Source: Halichondria panicea (taxonomy: Eukaryota; Porifera; Demospongiae; Suberitida; Halichondriidae). Taken from it: DNA of 64,000 bases. How positions within the stretch are numbered: position 1 is the first letter of the stretch; every line of letters begins with the position of its first letter. The notes below the pieces were generated by a model that was not told the DNA's origin, did not search any database, and saw only the letters and a list, made by a program, of their open reading frames with translations. The stretch spans positions 2,790,001-2,854,000 of the forward strand of contig NC_087381.1 in assembly GCF_963675165.1 (NCBI RefSeq), given 5' to 3'. Below, in pieces: positions 52,276-64,000 of the stretch. The translations under genes were made by a program, and so were the position numbers.

Positions 52276-53065
52276 CAGGGGCGTTTCTAGAGATTGAAGC
52301 AGGAGGGTGCTCAAGAGCACAGAAAAAAATGGGGCTGCGTGCATAGCCGCGCGATTTTATGCCCCCGCATTTATTGCAGCGCGTCTTTCATACATTCAGC
52401 TCCTCCCCCTTGCAGCAAAAAAGTACAGCACACTGCCCAAGAAACGAGCGGCTCCTACTACTCTCGAACAAAGCCAAAAATACTCTAGAGCTTCTCTCTT
52501 CCATTCTAGTTCTGTTACTATGTTACTACACAAAGCATCTAGCTACAATAATTTTATGTGTATCAAAATGTATAATGTTGTGGTTTGTAGCCCAGAATCT
52601 ATAGTACCGGTACTATAGCTCATAGTTCCCTGCTAAATACATTCAAATGGGATCTAATACATGCATAGTGTGATGATAAGACATAATTATGAGTCAGTTA
52701 TCTTGTAGGATCTCCATGCACTATTCTCCAGGGGTACATCCTAGCAAACTGGTCAATCACTGCAATGGGGATGTCCAGTCATTCTAGTGTTAGTCATTGC
52801 TTCTCAGTATCTCTCAGTGGAGCAAGAGGTGACTGGGAGAGTGCAGAGGATCTTGATCAGCTATTATGCATTACATAACAACATTGGAATGGCAATGGCA
52901 ATGCTGATTGCACATGCTCAATTGGGCGTGGTCATTACTTGTAACCGTGAGATAGTGCTTGTACCTCTGGAGCTGCACTACTGAGTGATAGGATTAGTTT
53001 CATGGTTGTCTGGGAGGACAGGGGGGTGCTCAAGCCCCCAAAGCCCCCCATTGTACACGCCACTG
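52276..53065. mobile_element. Possible hAT-like non-autonomous element
   Basis: It starts CAGGGGCGTTTCTAG and ends GTACACGCCACTG, matching as CAGNGGCGT inverted ends, with GGGTGCTCAAG near both. The flanks TTATGG and TATGGT do not make a clean 8-bp duplication, so the two ends might belong to different insertions. Confidence 0.4.
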
Positions 53066-53399
53066 TATGGTGATGCTTTTCGACACTCTTACAGTATTTC
53101 AACCGCCTGTATAAATACTCTAACTCGATTGGACTATAGTAGCATGTAGTAATTTAATAGTTATATGCCATACGGCTAAAAATGTATGGCTGTATAGATG
53201 TATCAAAATCGAAATCGAGGCCGCAGCAGCCCCAAGGGCAAGTTAGTTTGTAATTATTGAAATGCACATGCACAGTGACTACTAACGGACAGATGAAGCA
53301 ATAATTATATACTATGTGAACACATATATTGACTAAAGGTTGCAAAAACAAAAAATGGATATGTACATGTAAGTTATTATAATTATAAGAGTTGATTGT

Positions 53400-54915
53400 T
53401 CAGTGATACATGTCGTTGGAAAGGTATCGATCATAGACCTCCTCCACCACTCTGTGTGCATTGTATTCCTCGTCTCTAACTCTCATCTTGTACCAGTGAG
53501 CCAGGAGGCAGTACAGGACGAATCCAAGCAAAGTAATCGCTACCATGACTGACGAATATATTATATAGTTGTAGCATTTATCGCAAAGCTTAATCATGAT
53601 GTAAAAGAGAATCTCCCCAAGGGCTATAATGACGAGATATGAAATAAAAATAAAATCCCGCCAACAGACCACGCATGTTATATGGAGATTGTGCACAAGC
53701 GAACAAAAGAATTGAGTTTGTCAAGAAGGACACGAAAACAAGGCCACCAATAATTGAACTAACTATTTCAATCCAAATTTGAATATCATGGAAATAGCTC
53801 ACAACTTCTGCACTCAATATCCCTATATATTAATTTTGCTACCACAATGATGAAGCAAGCAAATCCAATCTGTTTCAAGATACTTGGTGGTTCCATTTTA
53901 AATAAAGGATAGACTATAAATTCTGAGATAAGTGTCACAAACATTGCACAAACACACGGGTGATAAGTGAAGTGACCAATAAGTGAAGCAGTGCACTCAT
54001 TGATAGACAATAATGGTTGGTGATCAAGATGTACGTATAATTTCCGAGATGATAATGAGACAATAAACAATGGTATTTGGATAACAATAATCTTGAAGAA
54101 CGTTTTCACGTCTTCAACTTGCTCTGTAGTGAATGGTCCACCATATCTTGACTTTCCCAGGTCCATTCTTGAAGGTATGTCTTCCTCCCAGTATGTGAGA
54201 GCACTGCGATTGAGGGGAGCTTTTTGCTTGGCTGCAAACTTGAGAACTTGGTAGATGATTTTGAGAGACTGAGGTGATTTTGGCTCTCTAATAAGCCACT
54301 TTGGGGCTAAAAGAAAAATACTACAGCACAGAATGCTCATAGCAAGCACTGGGTATAGAGACTAAAGAAAATGAATTTATTTTCAGGGTCTATATACAAA
54401 GGTATACATGCTTTTGTACTTCTTATGATTACTTCACTGCTCCATTCACCGAAGAGAGCAGAAAAAATGAACCACTTTATAAAGCTTATAATGTTGTCAG
54501 ACAAAGCATCTGGCATCTGATCCAAGCCTAGCTGAAGAGCTGTTACTGCGCATGCACTAACTCCAAGATATGCAACTAACACAGCTGCAGTTATAATAAC
54601 TCTAGTAACAGTCGGATGAACTCCCTCTTCCTTAATTATCAGGCAAATGGATGTCAATACCGTCGAAACAAATAATAGTAGTGCACCAAACCTAAACACC
54701 TTGAAGTTTCCATAGACTACATCCGCTAGCCAGCCCGCTATTGGGATAAAGGCAATAATCGGTATCAGAAGAAATCTCTGATCATTGTAATGAGGATAGA
54801 TTTGAATGCTCCCTGATTTGATGAACATATAAAATAGAAAAGTCAATGCTGATGTTATAAGCATTATACACACAAGAACTAGAAAAGAGTAGAAATATCG
54901 CAGCTTGTACTTCAT
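53400..54915 (-). pseudogene. POT/SLC15-like proton-coupled oligopeptide transporter, frameshifted
   Basis: Four overlapping minus-strand frames together give one transporter: 54915-54337, 54349-53786, 53817-53590 and 53696-53400. The first has several hydrophobic segments and PIAGWLADVVYGNFKVFRFG, a POT signature. The second contains the central-loop block NRSALTYWEED, SRMDLGKSRYGGPF and TTEQVEDVKTFFK. The third holds SILLFACAQSPYNMRG, and the last ends in a final membrane segment and a charged tail. Breaks lie near 54345, 53800 and 53640. Members normally import di- and tripeptides with protons. Three frameshifts in 1.5 kb make this a pseudogene unless the sequence has indel errors. A fragment of a relative lies at 3205-3460. 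Confidence 0.8.
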
Positions 54916-55402
54916 CTTTTTGTCTCTGTTTTAATTAACAGTGCTATAATATGTACTATCTAGCATCTAATTAAACTGCATGTTATAATTTATACTAAGT
55001 AAATGTTGTGTAGCAAATGTACGTACATCGTTAATTTGATGTAGATTGATTGGTTCATTGTTAGTTTCATACTCGTCTTTCTTCACATGACGTCATACGT
55101 AAAGCAAAATTTAATGGACTGAGCGAGGATTGCACCGTGCATGTGTACCCCTAGTTAAATGTTTGACTTAGTGCTCGTGCTTACTGCATGAACATGGTTT
55201 AATAATCATATCATCCTTATATGCATGTGGTTACAAATGTGGTTACAGCCAAGTTACACAGAATATTGCAAGTTTTACTAAAAGGACTGTATTAAAACCA
55301 GTAGGTTTTACGGGTGTGCATGATAAAACAAGGAATGAGGAGGAAAGGAGAAACAAAAATAATTCTGCATGAGCAAGTCTGAAGACAAGCTAACATAAAT
55401 TA
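54916..55402. other. Upstream flank of the POT pseudogene
   Basis: AT-rich, no gene. The transporter promoter would have been here; no clear TATA word was found close to the ATG. Confidence 0.35.
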
Positions 55403-56362
55403 TTAAGGAAGAGAGGGATTGGAAACAGATTCGACCTCGAATAACCATCCGTGTTGCCCCTGGTTTTACTCGAGGGCTGCTAGATCTACTCCAACGTGGC
55501 CAAGAAAATCCAGGCTGAAAACGGTTGAGACAAACGATTGTCTTGCTGTCAATATAAAAAGACTGCTGCTGAACTTACAATTCATTTCCATACTTGAGGA
55601 CATAATTATGTAATATAATATGTATATAATCCAGGAAACTACATATAGCTAGGCAGTCTTAGCTATAATTATTATTGGTACATAGCATGGCAGTCCATCT
55701 CAAACAGAAAAAAACGCTATGTACCTCTAGCTCTTTTCCAACAACCAAGAATGTTTGTGTGTGTTTTCCACATGATACCTACCATCAACGGGTATGGAAA
55801 TCAAGTTTTGGGGGACCTTACAAGGTATGTGTTGGTGCATACATGTTATACCTTATTACATAATATTTACTACAATTTAAACCACAATTTGCTGCTGTCC
55901 TGTTGTACTTTTAGACTCTAGCATTTAGCCTCACTATTGTTAACATTTCCTCTCTTTGTTCATGTGAGCCCCACCCAGGGCCTCCATCACTGTATTTTGT
56001 GCTTCTGCAGCCATTTTGTACTCACTTTGCTCTCTATCTAAGAATTGTTGGCACAGCAATAGTGAAGTCAATTTGCATGAATGCTTGCTATAGTTTAGTT
56101 ACAGTATTTCAATTGCATATAGCGGAATAGATCGAACCTGTTTTTATTTAGATCTAGCCTGTCTAGTATCCCTCCGCTAACTATTTGTCGGTACTGAGAA
56201 AGGGCTCAAATAATCTGCATGAGGCCTCAAACAAGTAAAAGTGTTTCTTGGGGTTTAGCGGGGGGCAACACAGATGGTTTAGAAATAGGCCCTGCCCCCC
56301 AATGTAAAGCCAAGGAAAAATCACGTGCGTGGACCCTGTTTCCAATCCCTAAGATCTTCCTT
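55403..56362. mobile_element. TIR element with GGGATTGGAAACAG ends
   Basis: Left AGGAAGAGAGGGATTGGAAA and right TTTCCAATCCCTAAGATCTT are inverted over about 25 bp with mismatches. The interior shows no transposase. It belongs to the same family as 14218-14975. Confidence 0.5.
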
Positions 56363-57159
56363 TGATTATATACTGAGCTATACAGGTACCTCCTGGTCGG
56401 CTCTGCCACCATACAAGCATAACTTACTTATATTATGTTTCTCTGTCAGCTAGTACACGGTGCAACACACTATCTACTTTAACTTCTCCTCTATCCACTT
56501 GTGTACCATGTACGACTGGCATGGTTCAGACATTAGATCTATAATCTATACCTATAGGTAACGACATGCATGTACTGTCCTATACAGTCCCACAGTCTCA
56601 AACAATATATCTACTGGAAATACATTCACCGATTTCACAATCTGGTGGGCAAGTGTAATTAGTCAATGGACTGGACTCAATGTCAACATCTACATGTAGC
56701 AGCAAAGAACTTTCAAACTGTTTGTCAAACCAAGCAATTTCTAAACTGCCAGTCCTGTCGTAAAACTGCAGACATGGTTTTGGTAGTACACTGTCTGGTA
56801 ACCAATCTCGCTACTGCATGAGGGTTCAGTTTCTGGGTGAAGAAAGCAATTCCCACTACAATTCTCACAAGCAATGCCTATAGTGAAGGCTGATGCTACT
56901 TTTAATGAAAGAAATCTGCTGTGCCATCTGAAGTGATGGTAAAACTTAATTCCTACAATGTACCTACAACCTGTACTGTGTGGAGGTGCCGATTAAACTT
57001 TCCGACGCCGAACAATGCTGTCATCTGGTAACTTCATAGGGAAACTCAATAACAAGAGCCAATGAAACCCAACAGTAGCAATAAAGCGCTTACACAAGCC
57101 ACTCCTATAGGACAGCCAGCAATACAAGCGCTGGGGCTAGCAAAGAAGTGCGAGTGAAT
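56363..57159. other. Unassigned stretch before the gypsy remnant
   Basis: Possibly more degraded retroelement sequence (about 56900-57150); no motif recognised with confidence. Confidence 0.3.
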
Positions 57160-57545
57160 CAAATGGAGCTCTTCAAAGGCTTGGGCAAAGTGCAAGGCGA
57201 ATATACATGCAAGACAGAGCCAAACCTTACATTCTCACAATACCAAGGAGATCGAGTATCAATTCCCCGAAGATAGTGAAGGATGAGCTCGACAGGATGA
57301 TGTCACAAGGAGTCCAACCAAAAGATAAGTATGCTGGCATGGCTGTGGCAAGGTATATATGCGTACTACGGTATCTGTGTGGACTTAACACAATAGTGTG
57401 TGTAGAGAGAGATACCTTTTACCGTGCACTTGCCCAGCTGGCAGGTGAAAAGGTGTTATCCAAACTTAGATGCCAATTTCGAATTTCCGAGTCTATTCCG
57501 CTCACCACTTTCAGAACCCCCTTTGGCAGATTATCTTGCAATTAA
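57160..57545 (+). mobile_element. Ty3/gypsy retrotransposon remnant (reverse transcriptase)
   Basis: ELFKGLGKVQGEYTCK is followed, after a frameshift, by AKPYILTIPRRSSINSPKIV and KDELDRMMSQGV. Further on come LAQLAGEKVLSKL and SESIPLTTFRTPFGR. These are the ordered start blocks of gypsy-type reverse transcriptase. Large internal loss between DRMMSQGV and the LAQLAG block. Confidence 0.8.
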
Positions 57546-57882
57546 TTAGACCATGCCATAATTATGTTTTGAACATACATTGCAAAACCATTTTGTTATG
57601 TTTTAAACACATGAGTCTGATCCTATATATAGGTACGTACATTAATTTACTTTCATTACAGTAACATGTATACTACACTTCAATGAAAAATATAAACCAA
57701 AACTTATGCTAATGTCAATCTCATACAATAAAAATTATACAAGTGTCTATAATTATACAGCTACAAATTATTATACTCAACTGTTTATAATAGCTAAACT
57801 ATACACACATCTACATGCAGCACTAGGATAGGTCAAGTCCATAAAAAGCAGTCCAGAAGTATATATTCCTTGTATTAGTCTC

Positions 57883-59978
57883 TTAGCACCAACCCACGTG
57901 CTTCTTGGTGTACTCGCAAAGGTTGCCCAGATCATTCTTGTCCATAATGCAGCTACCTTGAGAAGAAGTACAGGTCTTGCAGTTGGCATTTTTAGCAGTG
58001 CAGCTTCCCTTGCCATACCGTTGGTAGCACTGACAATTTGTGTATTCGTCAGGAGCATTAAAAACATGTCCAACTTCATGAGCGAAAACCCTGTCAATCT
58101 GATTGGAACCCCATGCAACCGTCATTGCTGTACTGCATGTATAGAGGTCCACCACCGAAATATGCATACGCGAAATGACTTTGCTTGTACTTGGAGAAGA
58201 AACCAAGGAAAGCACCATTAGCACGACCACGGTTTTTAATATATTGTGCTGCTCTGTTCCTTCCAGCTTTACCAGCTGGGAAACCAAAAGCTCTGAGTGT
58301 AGGATTAGCAAACTTGTCGTGGCAAGATGCGTAGCTAGAGCAAGAGGTTGGGTTGGAAGCACTGATTCTTGCCTTCCCATAATACATCACAAACGACAAC
58401 CTAACCCCATTTTTCCGAGCTTGGTTTGACCAGAATTTAAGTCCTGCTAGACATTCACTTATAATCTTCTTTTTCTCCGTATTGTTTATTGCTAACCTAC
58501 CAGGACCGGAAGAAATAAAAATTAGAACGGCAATCTTCCCAGTCATGGTTCGGCAGTAGGGTGCATCTCCCTGAAAATCTTCGTCTGAATCTTCTCGTTA
58601 AAGGCCATTGGAGCCGTTTTTTCTGTCCACTTTTGAATCATTGGTTGTGGTTTCAGCTCATCTTCTCGTGCCATCCAGTAGGCATTAGCATGGCTTAAAG
58701 TTTCTGCTGATGCTGAGCTTGATATATGGGCTGAAGCTTGACTGAAGCTATTTTGCTTGGCTACATAAGAGGGGACATTTGCAACCAAGAGGTTGTGACC
58801 AAGTTGGAGTAGAACGTGGCCCCCAGCAGCTTCCACTTCAGCAGTTGCCTCGTCAATGTTCTCAGTGTGAAGCAACATCTCCTCCATGGTGGCAGGACTC
58901 CTGTAGAGCAGATAACATTGAGTACATAATTATAGTACATGTATAATATTAACCAATTTTGAAATCTGGCAGAAATTTACCCTTGTGAGTCTTGTTCGTG
59001 GGATGGCTTTGGTGAAATATCTCCCTCGATATATCTGCTCCATTCTGAAGTTCACTATACAAAATTACATACAACTTGCTTGCATTGTGGCATATCGTGT
59101 TGGTAATAATTATATACCATAATGTTAGAAACGGGTATTGATTTTTAACCAATTTTAGTGAATTTGTAATTAACCAATTTTGAAATCTGGCAGAAATTTA
59201 CCCTTGTGAGTCTTGTTCGTGGGATGGCTTTGGTGAAATATCTCCCTCGATATTTGCTCCATTTTGAAGTTCACTATACAAAATTAGTAGTTCAACATAC
59301 AACTTGTTTGCATGTGGCATATCGTGTTGGTAATCATAATTATACCATAATGTTACTAATTTAGAAACGGGTATTGATTTTAACGAATTTTAGTGAATTC
59401 GCTAAATTATATCCGCGTTAATAAAAAATGAAAATGTACATTTGAAAGTATATATGCATGCTAAGCAAGCTATAGCTCTTTCATATCTGACTCCAAACTT
59501 TCCGTTCAACCTCATACTTGAGCTAATAAGCAATTCTGTCAAAATTAGTACCCTAAAAACAGACTGAAAACGTCAGCAGGCTCGTTTAAGGTAATTATAA
59601 TGTCAGCATAAACATACCGATCATTGATCAGCGACTCAAGTTTTTGAATGTCTCCAATTGGTTCGAGATGAGGCTCATCATCATCAGCTTTCAGGTCTTG
59701 CAATATCTCTTCAACTTCACTGGTATGAAACAAAGCAGAGGCATTCATGCATAATAATTACATGGTATCCCGTCAATAAGTAGGTAGGTAGGTGCATGCA
59801 GCTAATGAGACTGCTGATAATGATATGAAACATAAGAATGGGTATAATCTCAGGGAATATATATATATATATATATATAACTCACTTGAGCACAGTTTCC
59901 AGTTTAACCTCTTTGTCAACCAGACCAGCTAGTGATGTGGAAATGCATACAGCAAATCACAAGCAGCAGCAACTTCAT
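57883..59978 (-). pseudogene. Secreted zinc metalloprotease (metzincin-like), copy 2, disrupted
   Basis: Same exon order as copy 1: 59978-59886, 59719-59618, two repeat exons 59273-59202 and 59054-58981, and last exon 58900-57883. The zinc site reads HEVGHVFNAPDEY (Val for Ile). Four lesions are visible against copy 1. There is a 1-bp insertion in the signal-peptide exon (93 against 92 nt) and a 2-bp insertion in one repeat exon (74 nt). In the last exon there is a 1-bp deletion after MAFN and a 4-bp insertion just before the active site (near 58118). None is shared with copy 1. Splice sites and TATA box are intact, suggesting recent decay or sequence error. Confidence 0.8.
58945..59400 (-). 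repeat. Two-unit tandem array of the 72-nt-type exon in copy 2
   Basis: Units start with ACCAATTTTGAAATCTGGCA at about 58952 and 59173. One exon is 74 nt (58981-59054) because of an added TA in GATATATC; the other is 72 nt (59202-59273). Confidence 0.85.
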
Positions 59979-60057
59979 TTCGTTCCGTTGGCTTTTCTTG
60001 TCTTTTGTTGTTGATTTGAACTCTCTGCTGAGAATGAAGAAACCTCCAATTAGCGTG

Positions 60058-60066
60058 CTTTTATAG
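60058..60066 (-). promoter_or_regulatory. TATA box of metalloprotease copy 2
   Basis: Minus-strand CTATAAAAG lies about 80 bp upstream of the ATG at 59978, at the same relative place as in copy 1. Confidence 0.65.
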
Positions 60067-60341
60067 AATCAGGTACAGCAAAGGCATGCACATGCATGCA
60101 GTTGATCTAGTCAAAGCTAGCACATATATAGCAGAGAGTAGTCTCATGAATCAGCCGCCTTTCCTCGTATTGCTATTGTGCGGATTCCGACCTGACCAAT
60201 CAAATCAAAGATTGAGGATCTACGCAGTGGGACGTATTTAGCTAGCTAGCTTAACTATTATGACTGTTAGTCAGTCAAGGAGCTGTAGTAAAGTAAGTTG
60301 CATTCTTCCTGCACTAATGCAATAACAATGACATTCCATTG

Positions 60342-60530
60342 AGTGCTCCTCCTGGAAAGGTGGCTGACAGGCTGATTCATGAGACTAATACCATGAAAAT
60401 TGATACCATTGTGAATGACCTTCATACTTAATAATAAGTGCTCCACCAGGAAAGGTGGCTGACAGGCTGATTCATGAGACTAATACCATGAAAATTGACA
60501 CCATTGTGCAATGACCTTAATACTTAAGGC
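60342..60530. repeat. Tandem duplication, 96-bp period
   Basis: GGAAAGGTGGCTGACAGGCT, GATTCATGAGACTAATACC and ATGAAAATTGA(T/C)ACCATTG occur twice head to tail. Confidence 0.9.
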
Positions 60531-60819
60531 AGCCCATTATGCATGCATTCATGCACGTCATGATCTACTTGACTATAGTTCGTAAAAGATCGGGTTGTAT
60601 GAGTTATAATTGCATTCCAACGTGTACTTGCTCAGTAGGATGGTATACTCATGAATGTTCTCTATATCTATACAACGTGTTTCTATACCGTTTTACATAC
60701 GGAATAGCCCTAAAAGTGATGTTTACTATCTATATGCTCACAACCATTTGCACTGCATTTTGTGTAACTGATATATGTATCAAGTTTCCAGCTTCTCAAA
60801 TTCCCATTGTCATAGCAAG

Positions 60820-63800
60820 GATTTACCATCACACTCTAATTGTACAGTAGTATAAAGTGGAGGAATTCTCTAGAACTGTATAGTCAGAGTGTCTCTATTG
60901 CAATAAGCGGGCACGTATACCATGCATGCAGAGCTATAATTATGTATACCTTGAGTCACGCACACGAGATCAACTTTCATGCATGATATTAATTCCCATG
61001 ATACAATTCTTATATACATGAGAAACTTTGTGTGATTTCAACTCCCAAATAATTATTTACTATGCATCAATTAAATTTACTACCACACTCTAATTGTACT
61101 AGATCTAGCTGTAAGTGAAGGAATTCATCCTAGAGATATAGTATTGAACTATGCATGCACATACCAGAGCTATTGAGTCTCACGCACACGAGATCAACTT
61201 TCATGCATGAGATTAGTTCCCACGAGACAATTCTTATACAAAAGAGACACTTTGGGTGAAGTCAACTCTCAAATTTACCATCACACTCTAAATTGTAAAG
61301 TGGAGGAATTATAGCACTTGGGGCGTGGTAAACATTATAGCTCTAGTTAAGTATGTGCACACGTATAGTTTAAGTTTCAATTTAAGCTGTACTGTACCAA
61401 GATTAAGATTATGGGTTGGTATAGTCTTTGCATGCTCCAACTAGTTGAGGGGCTCAATCTTTGCGATCTTTACCAGTTGGGTCCAGCACTCTTCTCGTTG
61501 TACCTCTTTTTTATGCGAGACACTCGATCCCCTACTTTACTATCAGCCTGCATGTGTTTCTTCGAATGAGGCGATTTTATAGCAGATGATCTGCAGGTAC
61601 AACAGCCATCCCTCAACATGCTGATTATAAGTTCATGAATGTTTTATAAGTTCTTCCAACAAAATAAAGCACGTAATTATCTAGATGTTCAGTTCTCCAC
61701 ATACCCCTATAGTACATGCATTAATAATTATAGAAGTGGGTCACTATAATACAGTATAATAATACTTTGCTTAACCTACTGCATGTCCTTCGCATACAGA
61801 AATTATCCTATTTCACTGCATTGTATTTGACTGTGATAAATTGAGTTTCCTGCCGCTCAAATGTAACATTAGCAAGGCAAGTACGAAGTATTGCATAAAG
61901 AATTAGTGGCCTTGGAACAATCGAGGTTCTCCAAGTAAAACACATTATCTATAACGTTCTACTGCAACCCACATTAACATAACTATACCTAGAAGTGATC
62001 ATCGCTGTTGTGGTTTACCAGGTAGAGTGACAAGGAATTAATTCTAGGATAAATGAATTCCTCCAATTAATTATTCAGGTGGTAGAGTAAGTACATCTTC
62101 CACTGGTACACTATAGCCAGACTATAGTCTAGTTATAGTTATGAGGGTTGTGGTTTGTCACCTGTTTAGGAAATTCATCATTATAATTACAGAGATATTG
62201 AGTCAGCTAGAGTATCTCTATTGCACTAGAGTCACTATACACTTGGTTATTGATTGCAGCCCACACACATCTAATTGGTCATGCATGACTATTACGTAAA
62301 AGAGATGGGTCTTAAGTTACTTGTATTTCACTGAACACTTGCTAAGTGGATGGTGCCAGGCCTACCTTCATGCATGCACGCACTCCTGATGGTACTCATG
62401 AATGTTGTGTTGGCAGGGGATGTAATGCCTCAGTTAGCTTAGATAGAGATGATCAACACTCACAGAGCCCGGGTTCAGCTAGGTAACAACAATCTAATAA
62501 TTATTCACAAAGAGATCAATCTGACACTATGATGCTATTTAATATACACAATTGCAATTTACTAAATAAGGTCATGTAACTAAAAAGAACCACTTGTTGA
62601 GTTCTTTCCTGTGCAATAGACCTAGACAGGCTAGTCTAAAGGCTTCTCCAATTGCAACTCAGAGCTGAGGCAAAGTCAGACTACTACAAACTAGCAGGGA
62701 CTATCAACAAGTTGAAGTTTACTTTCAAACAAATTCTTAGAGGTAATAGCGTAACAACAACTGACATTTTTTTAGAGCAAAAACAGAACTAATCAAAGAG
62801 GCCCAAAAACATACTAGGAGCAGAGCCCCTAGGTGGAGTTTCAGTACAAAGATGAGGCCAAAACCACAATTCAAAGTGTGAAAAGACTATAATTATGATG
62901 CATACAACATAACACAAGAGTGGGTGAGAGTGGACGAATGTAAATTGTGATTAATCAAACATAAACACCACTTGGGATATAATTATTCCAACTTACAATA
63001 TGGAATAGCCAAGTGAGATGTACTATAAATTATGTTATAGTGGTTAACTGGTAATTATGGCTTATAAACAACCAATGCCGAGGGCGTAGCCCGAGGCTGA
63101 AGCTTCTCAAAATAATGTCTTATTGTCATTAATGAGCAAGGTACATTTACTATCACACTCTAATTGTACTGTTACGAGTGTAGCAAAGTGGAGGAATTCA
63201 TTCTCTAGATATTATTATACTTGATTGAGTCTGAGTGTCTCTATTTCACAATAAGCGTGCACATATCAGACATTATGTTTACCTTAAGTCACGTACACTG
63301 ACTATAGATGATTGGAACCGTGCACACAAGATTAACTTTCATGCATGAGATTAACCCAGACAATATTCTTACAAGAGCAACTTTGCGTGAAGTCAACTCT
63401 CAATTCATAGGATTAACTGCAGAGTATCAACTCATTGCTGTTAGCCTGTTACAAAACTGATGAAAAAATAAACACACTAAAAAAATAGAGATTACATGCA
63501 TGCATGTAGTCTGCTTGATAGCTGATAAATATATGCACACTGTCAGAGAGTTGTGCCTAAAAGTCTCCTCATTCATATGGCGCAGAGATGTAGTATGCAG
63601 CTCACTGCCTCCTCTTTCTGGAATACGTTTAGGTGAGACTTTCTTTATCCTGGAATGTCTGAAAGAAAATTCTGGACTACAGTATACTATAAGAGAAGCA
63701 CATGATTTTATAGCAGAGGAGGTATACGACAGCCATTTAAGGATTGGGCAAAAAATTTGGCCTGGGAACGATCGAGGTTCTCCAAGTAAAACACATTATC

Positions 63801-63995
63801 TATAACGTTCTACTGCAACCCACATATTAAACTATAACTAGAATAGTCTACCTAGAAGTGATCATCGCTATGGTTTCCAGTTACCAACTGATGGAGGAAT
63901 TAATATTCATTCTATGATAATTGAATTCCTCCAATTAATTATTCAGGTGGTAAAGTAAAAACACAGCACTACTGTTATACTATAGCTAGACTATA
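60820..63995. repeat. Dispersed repeat blocks (three of about 240 bp, two of about 240 bp)
   Basis: Block A, with TTTACYATCACACTCTAATTG, AAGTGGAGGAATT and AACTTTCATGCATGA, occurs at about 60820-61045, 61080-61310 and 63145-63405. Block B, with AATCGAGGTTCTCCAAGTAA, ACACATTATCTATAACG and ATTCCTCCAATTAATTATTC, occurs at about 61905-62135 and 63755-63995. Spacing of A2-B1 and A3-B2 is roughly similar, so a composite unit of 0.9-1.1 kb seems to be duplicated. No gene seen; the frame at 63500-63805 has no recognisable family. Confidence 0.75.
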
Positions 63996-64000
63996 AAAAT

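Larger units (their letters stand above)
57770..62550. repeat. Segmental duplication, copy 2 (partner 46310-49570)
   Basis: Contains the second metalloprotease copy plus promoter. The distal flank resumes similarity to copy 1 at about 62340-62550 after about 2 kb of additional repeat-rich sequence (60250-62340). Confidence 0.8.

Overview
The window reads as nuclear DNA of an early-branching animal, most likely a demosponge of the Amphimedon type. The reasons are AT-rich sequence packed with ATGCATGC-like words, short GT-AG introns, one-ankyrin-repeat-per-exon genes with a death-fold N-terminus, a POT-family transporter relic, and a LINE C-terminus of a kind I associate with sponges and cnidarians. 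The organism call is inference. I saw no bacterial operon structure, rRNA, tRNA or CRISPR array.

The core is a head-to-head pair of paralogous genes for large intracellular proteins: a CARD-like death fold, a conserved middle domain, a linker and an ankyrin array. The minus-strand gene runs from 31470 down to 12922 (15 exons, about 1077 aa, 11 ankyrin exons, basic tail). The plus-strand gene runs from 36852 to 43726 (18 exons, 985 aa, 15 ankyrin exons). I rebuilt both from splice sites, and both stay in frame to a stop codon. Every ankyrin exon starts and ends in phase 0 and carries one repeat. A third, truncated copy with only the CARD-like part (10427-10816, plus) shares part of the 5' flank of the plus-strand gene. 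By family knowledge such proteins are candidate innate-immune or cell-death adaptors; no function is shown here.

The right third holds two copies (46.3-49.6 kb and 57.8-62.5 kb) of a segmental duplication carrying a secreted zinc-metalloprotease gene on the minus strand. Each has a TATA box, a signal-peptide exon, a phase-2 acidic exon, a tandem array of a 72-nt exon (4 copies against 2) and a large catalytic exon. Both are broken, by different lesions. Between them lie a frameshifted POT transporter pseudogene (53400-54915) and Ty1/copia and Ty3/gypsy remnants. Two unassigned 3' exons of a minus-strand gene lie at 44024-44574.

The rest is dominated by non-autonomous DNA transposons and relics. 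They include a 1089-bp element with a perfect 9-bp target duplication (7359-8447) and a 47-bp micro-element with the same ends and its own perfect 9-bp duplication (49662-49708). There is a 1.65-kb inverted-repeat element with clustered CCCCGGGG palindromes (8508-10156) and a 706-bp element inserted 24 bp upstream of the minus-strand CARD gene's start codon. Several palindromic MITEs, pogo-like termini and a long GA microsatellite complete the picture.
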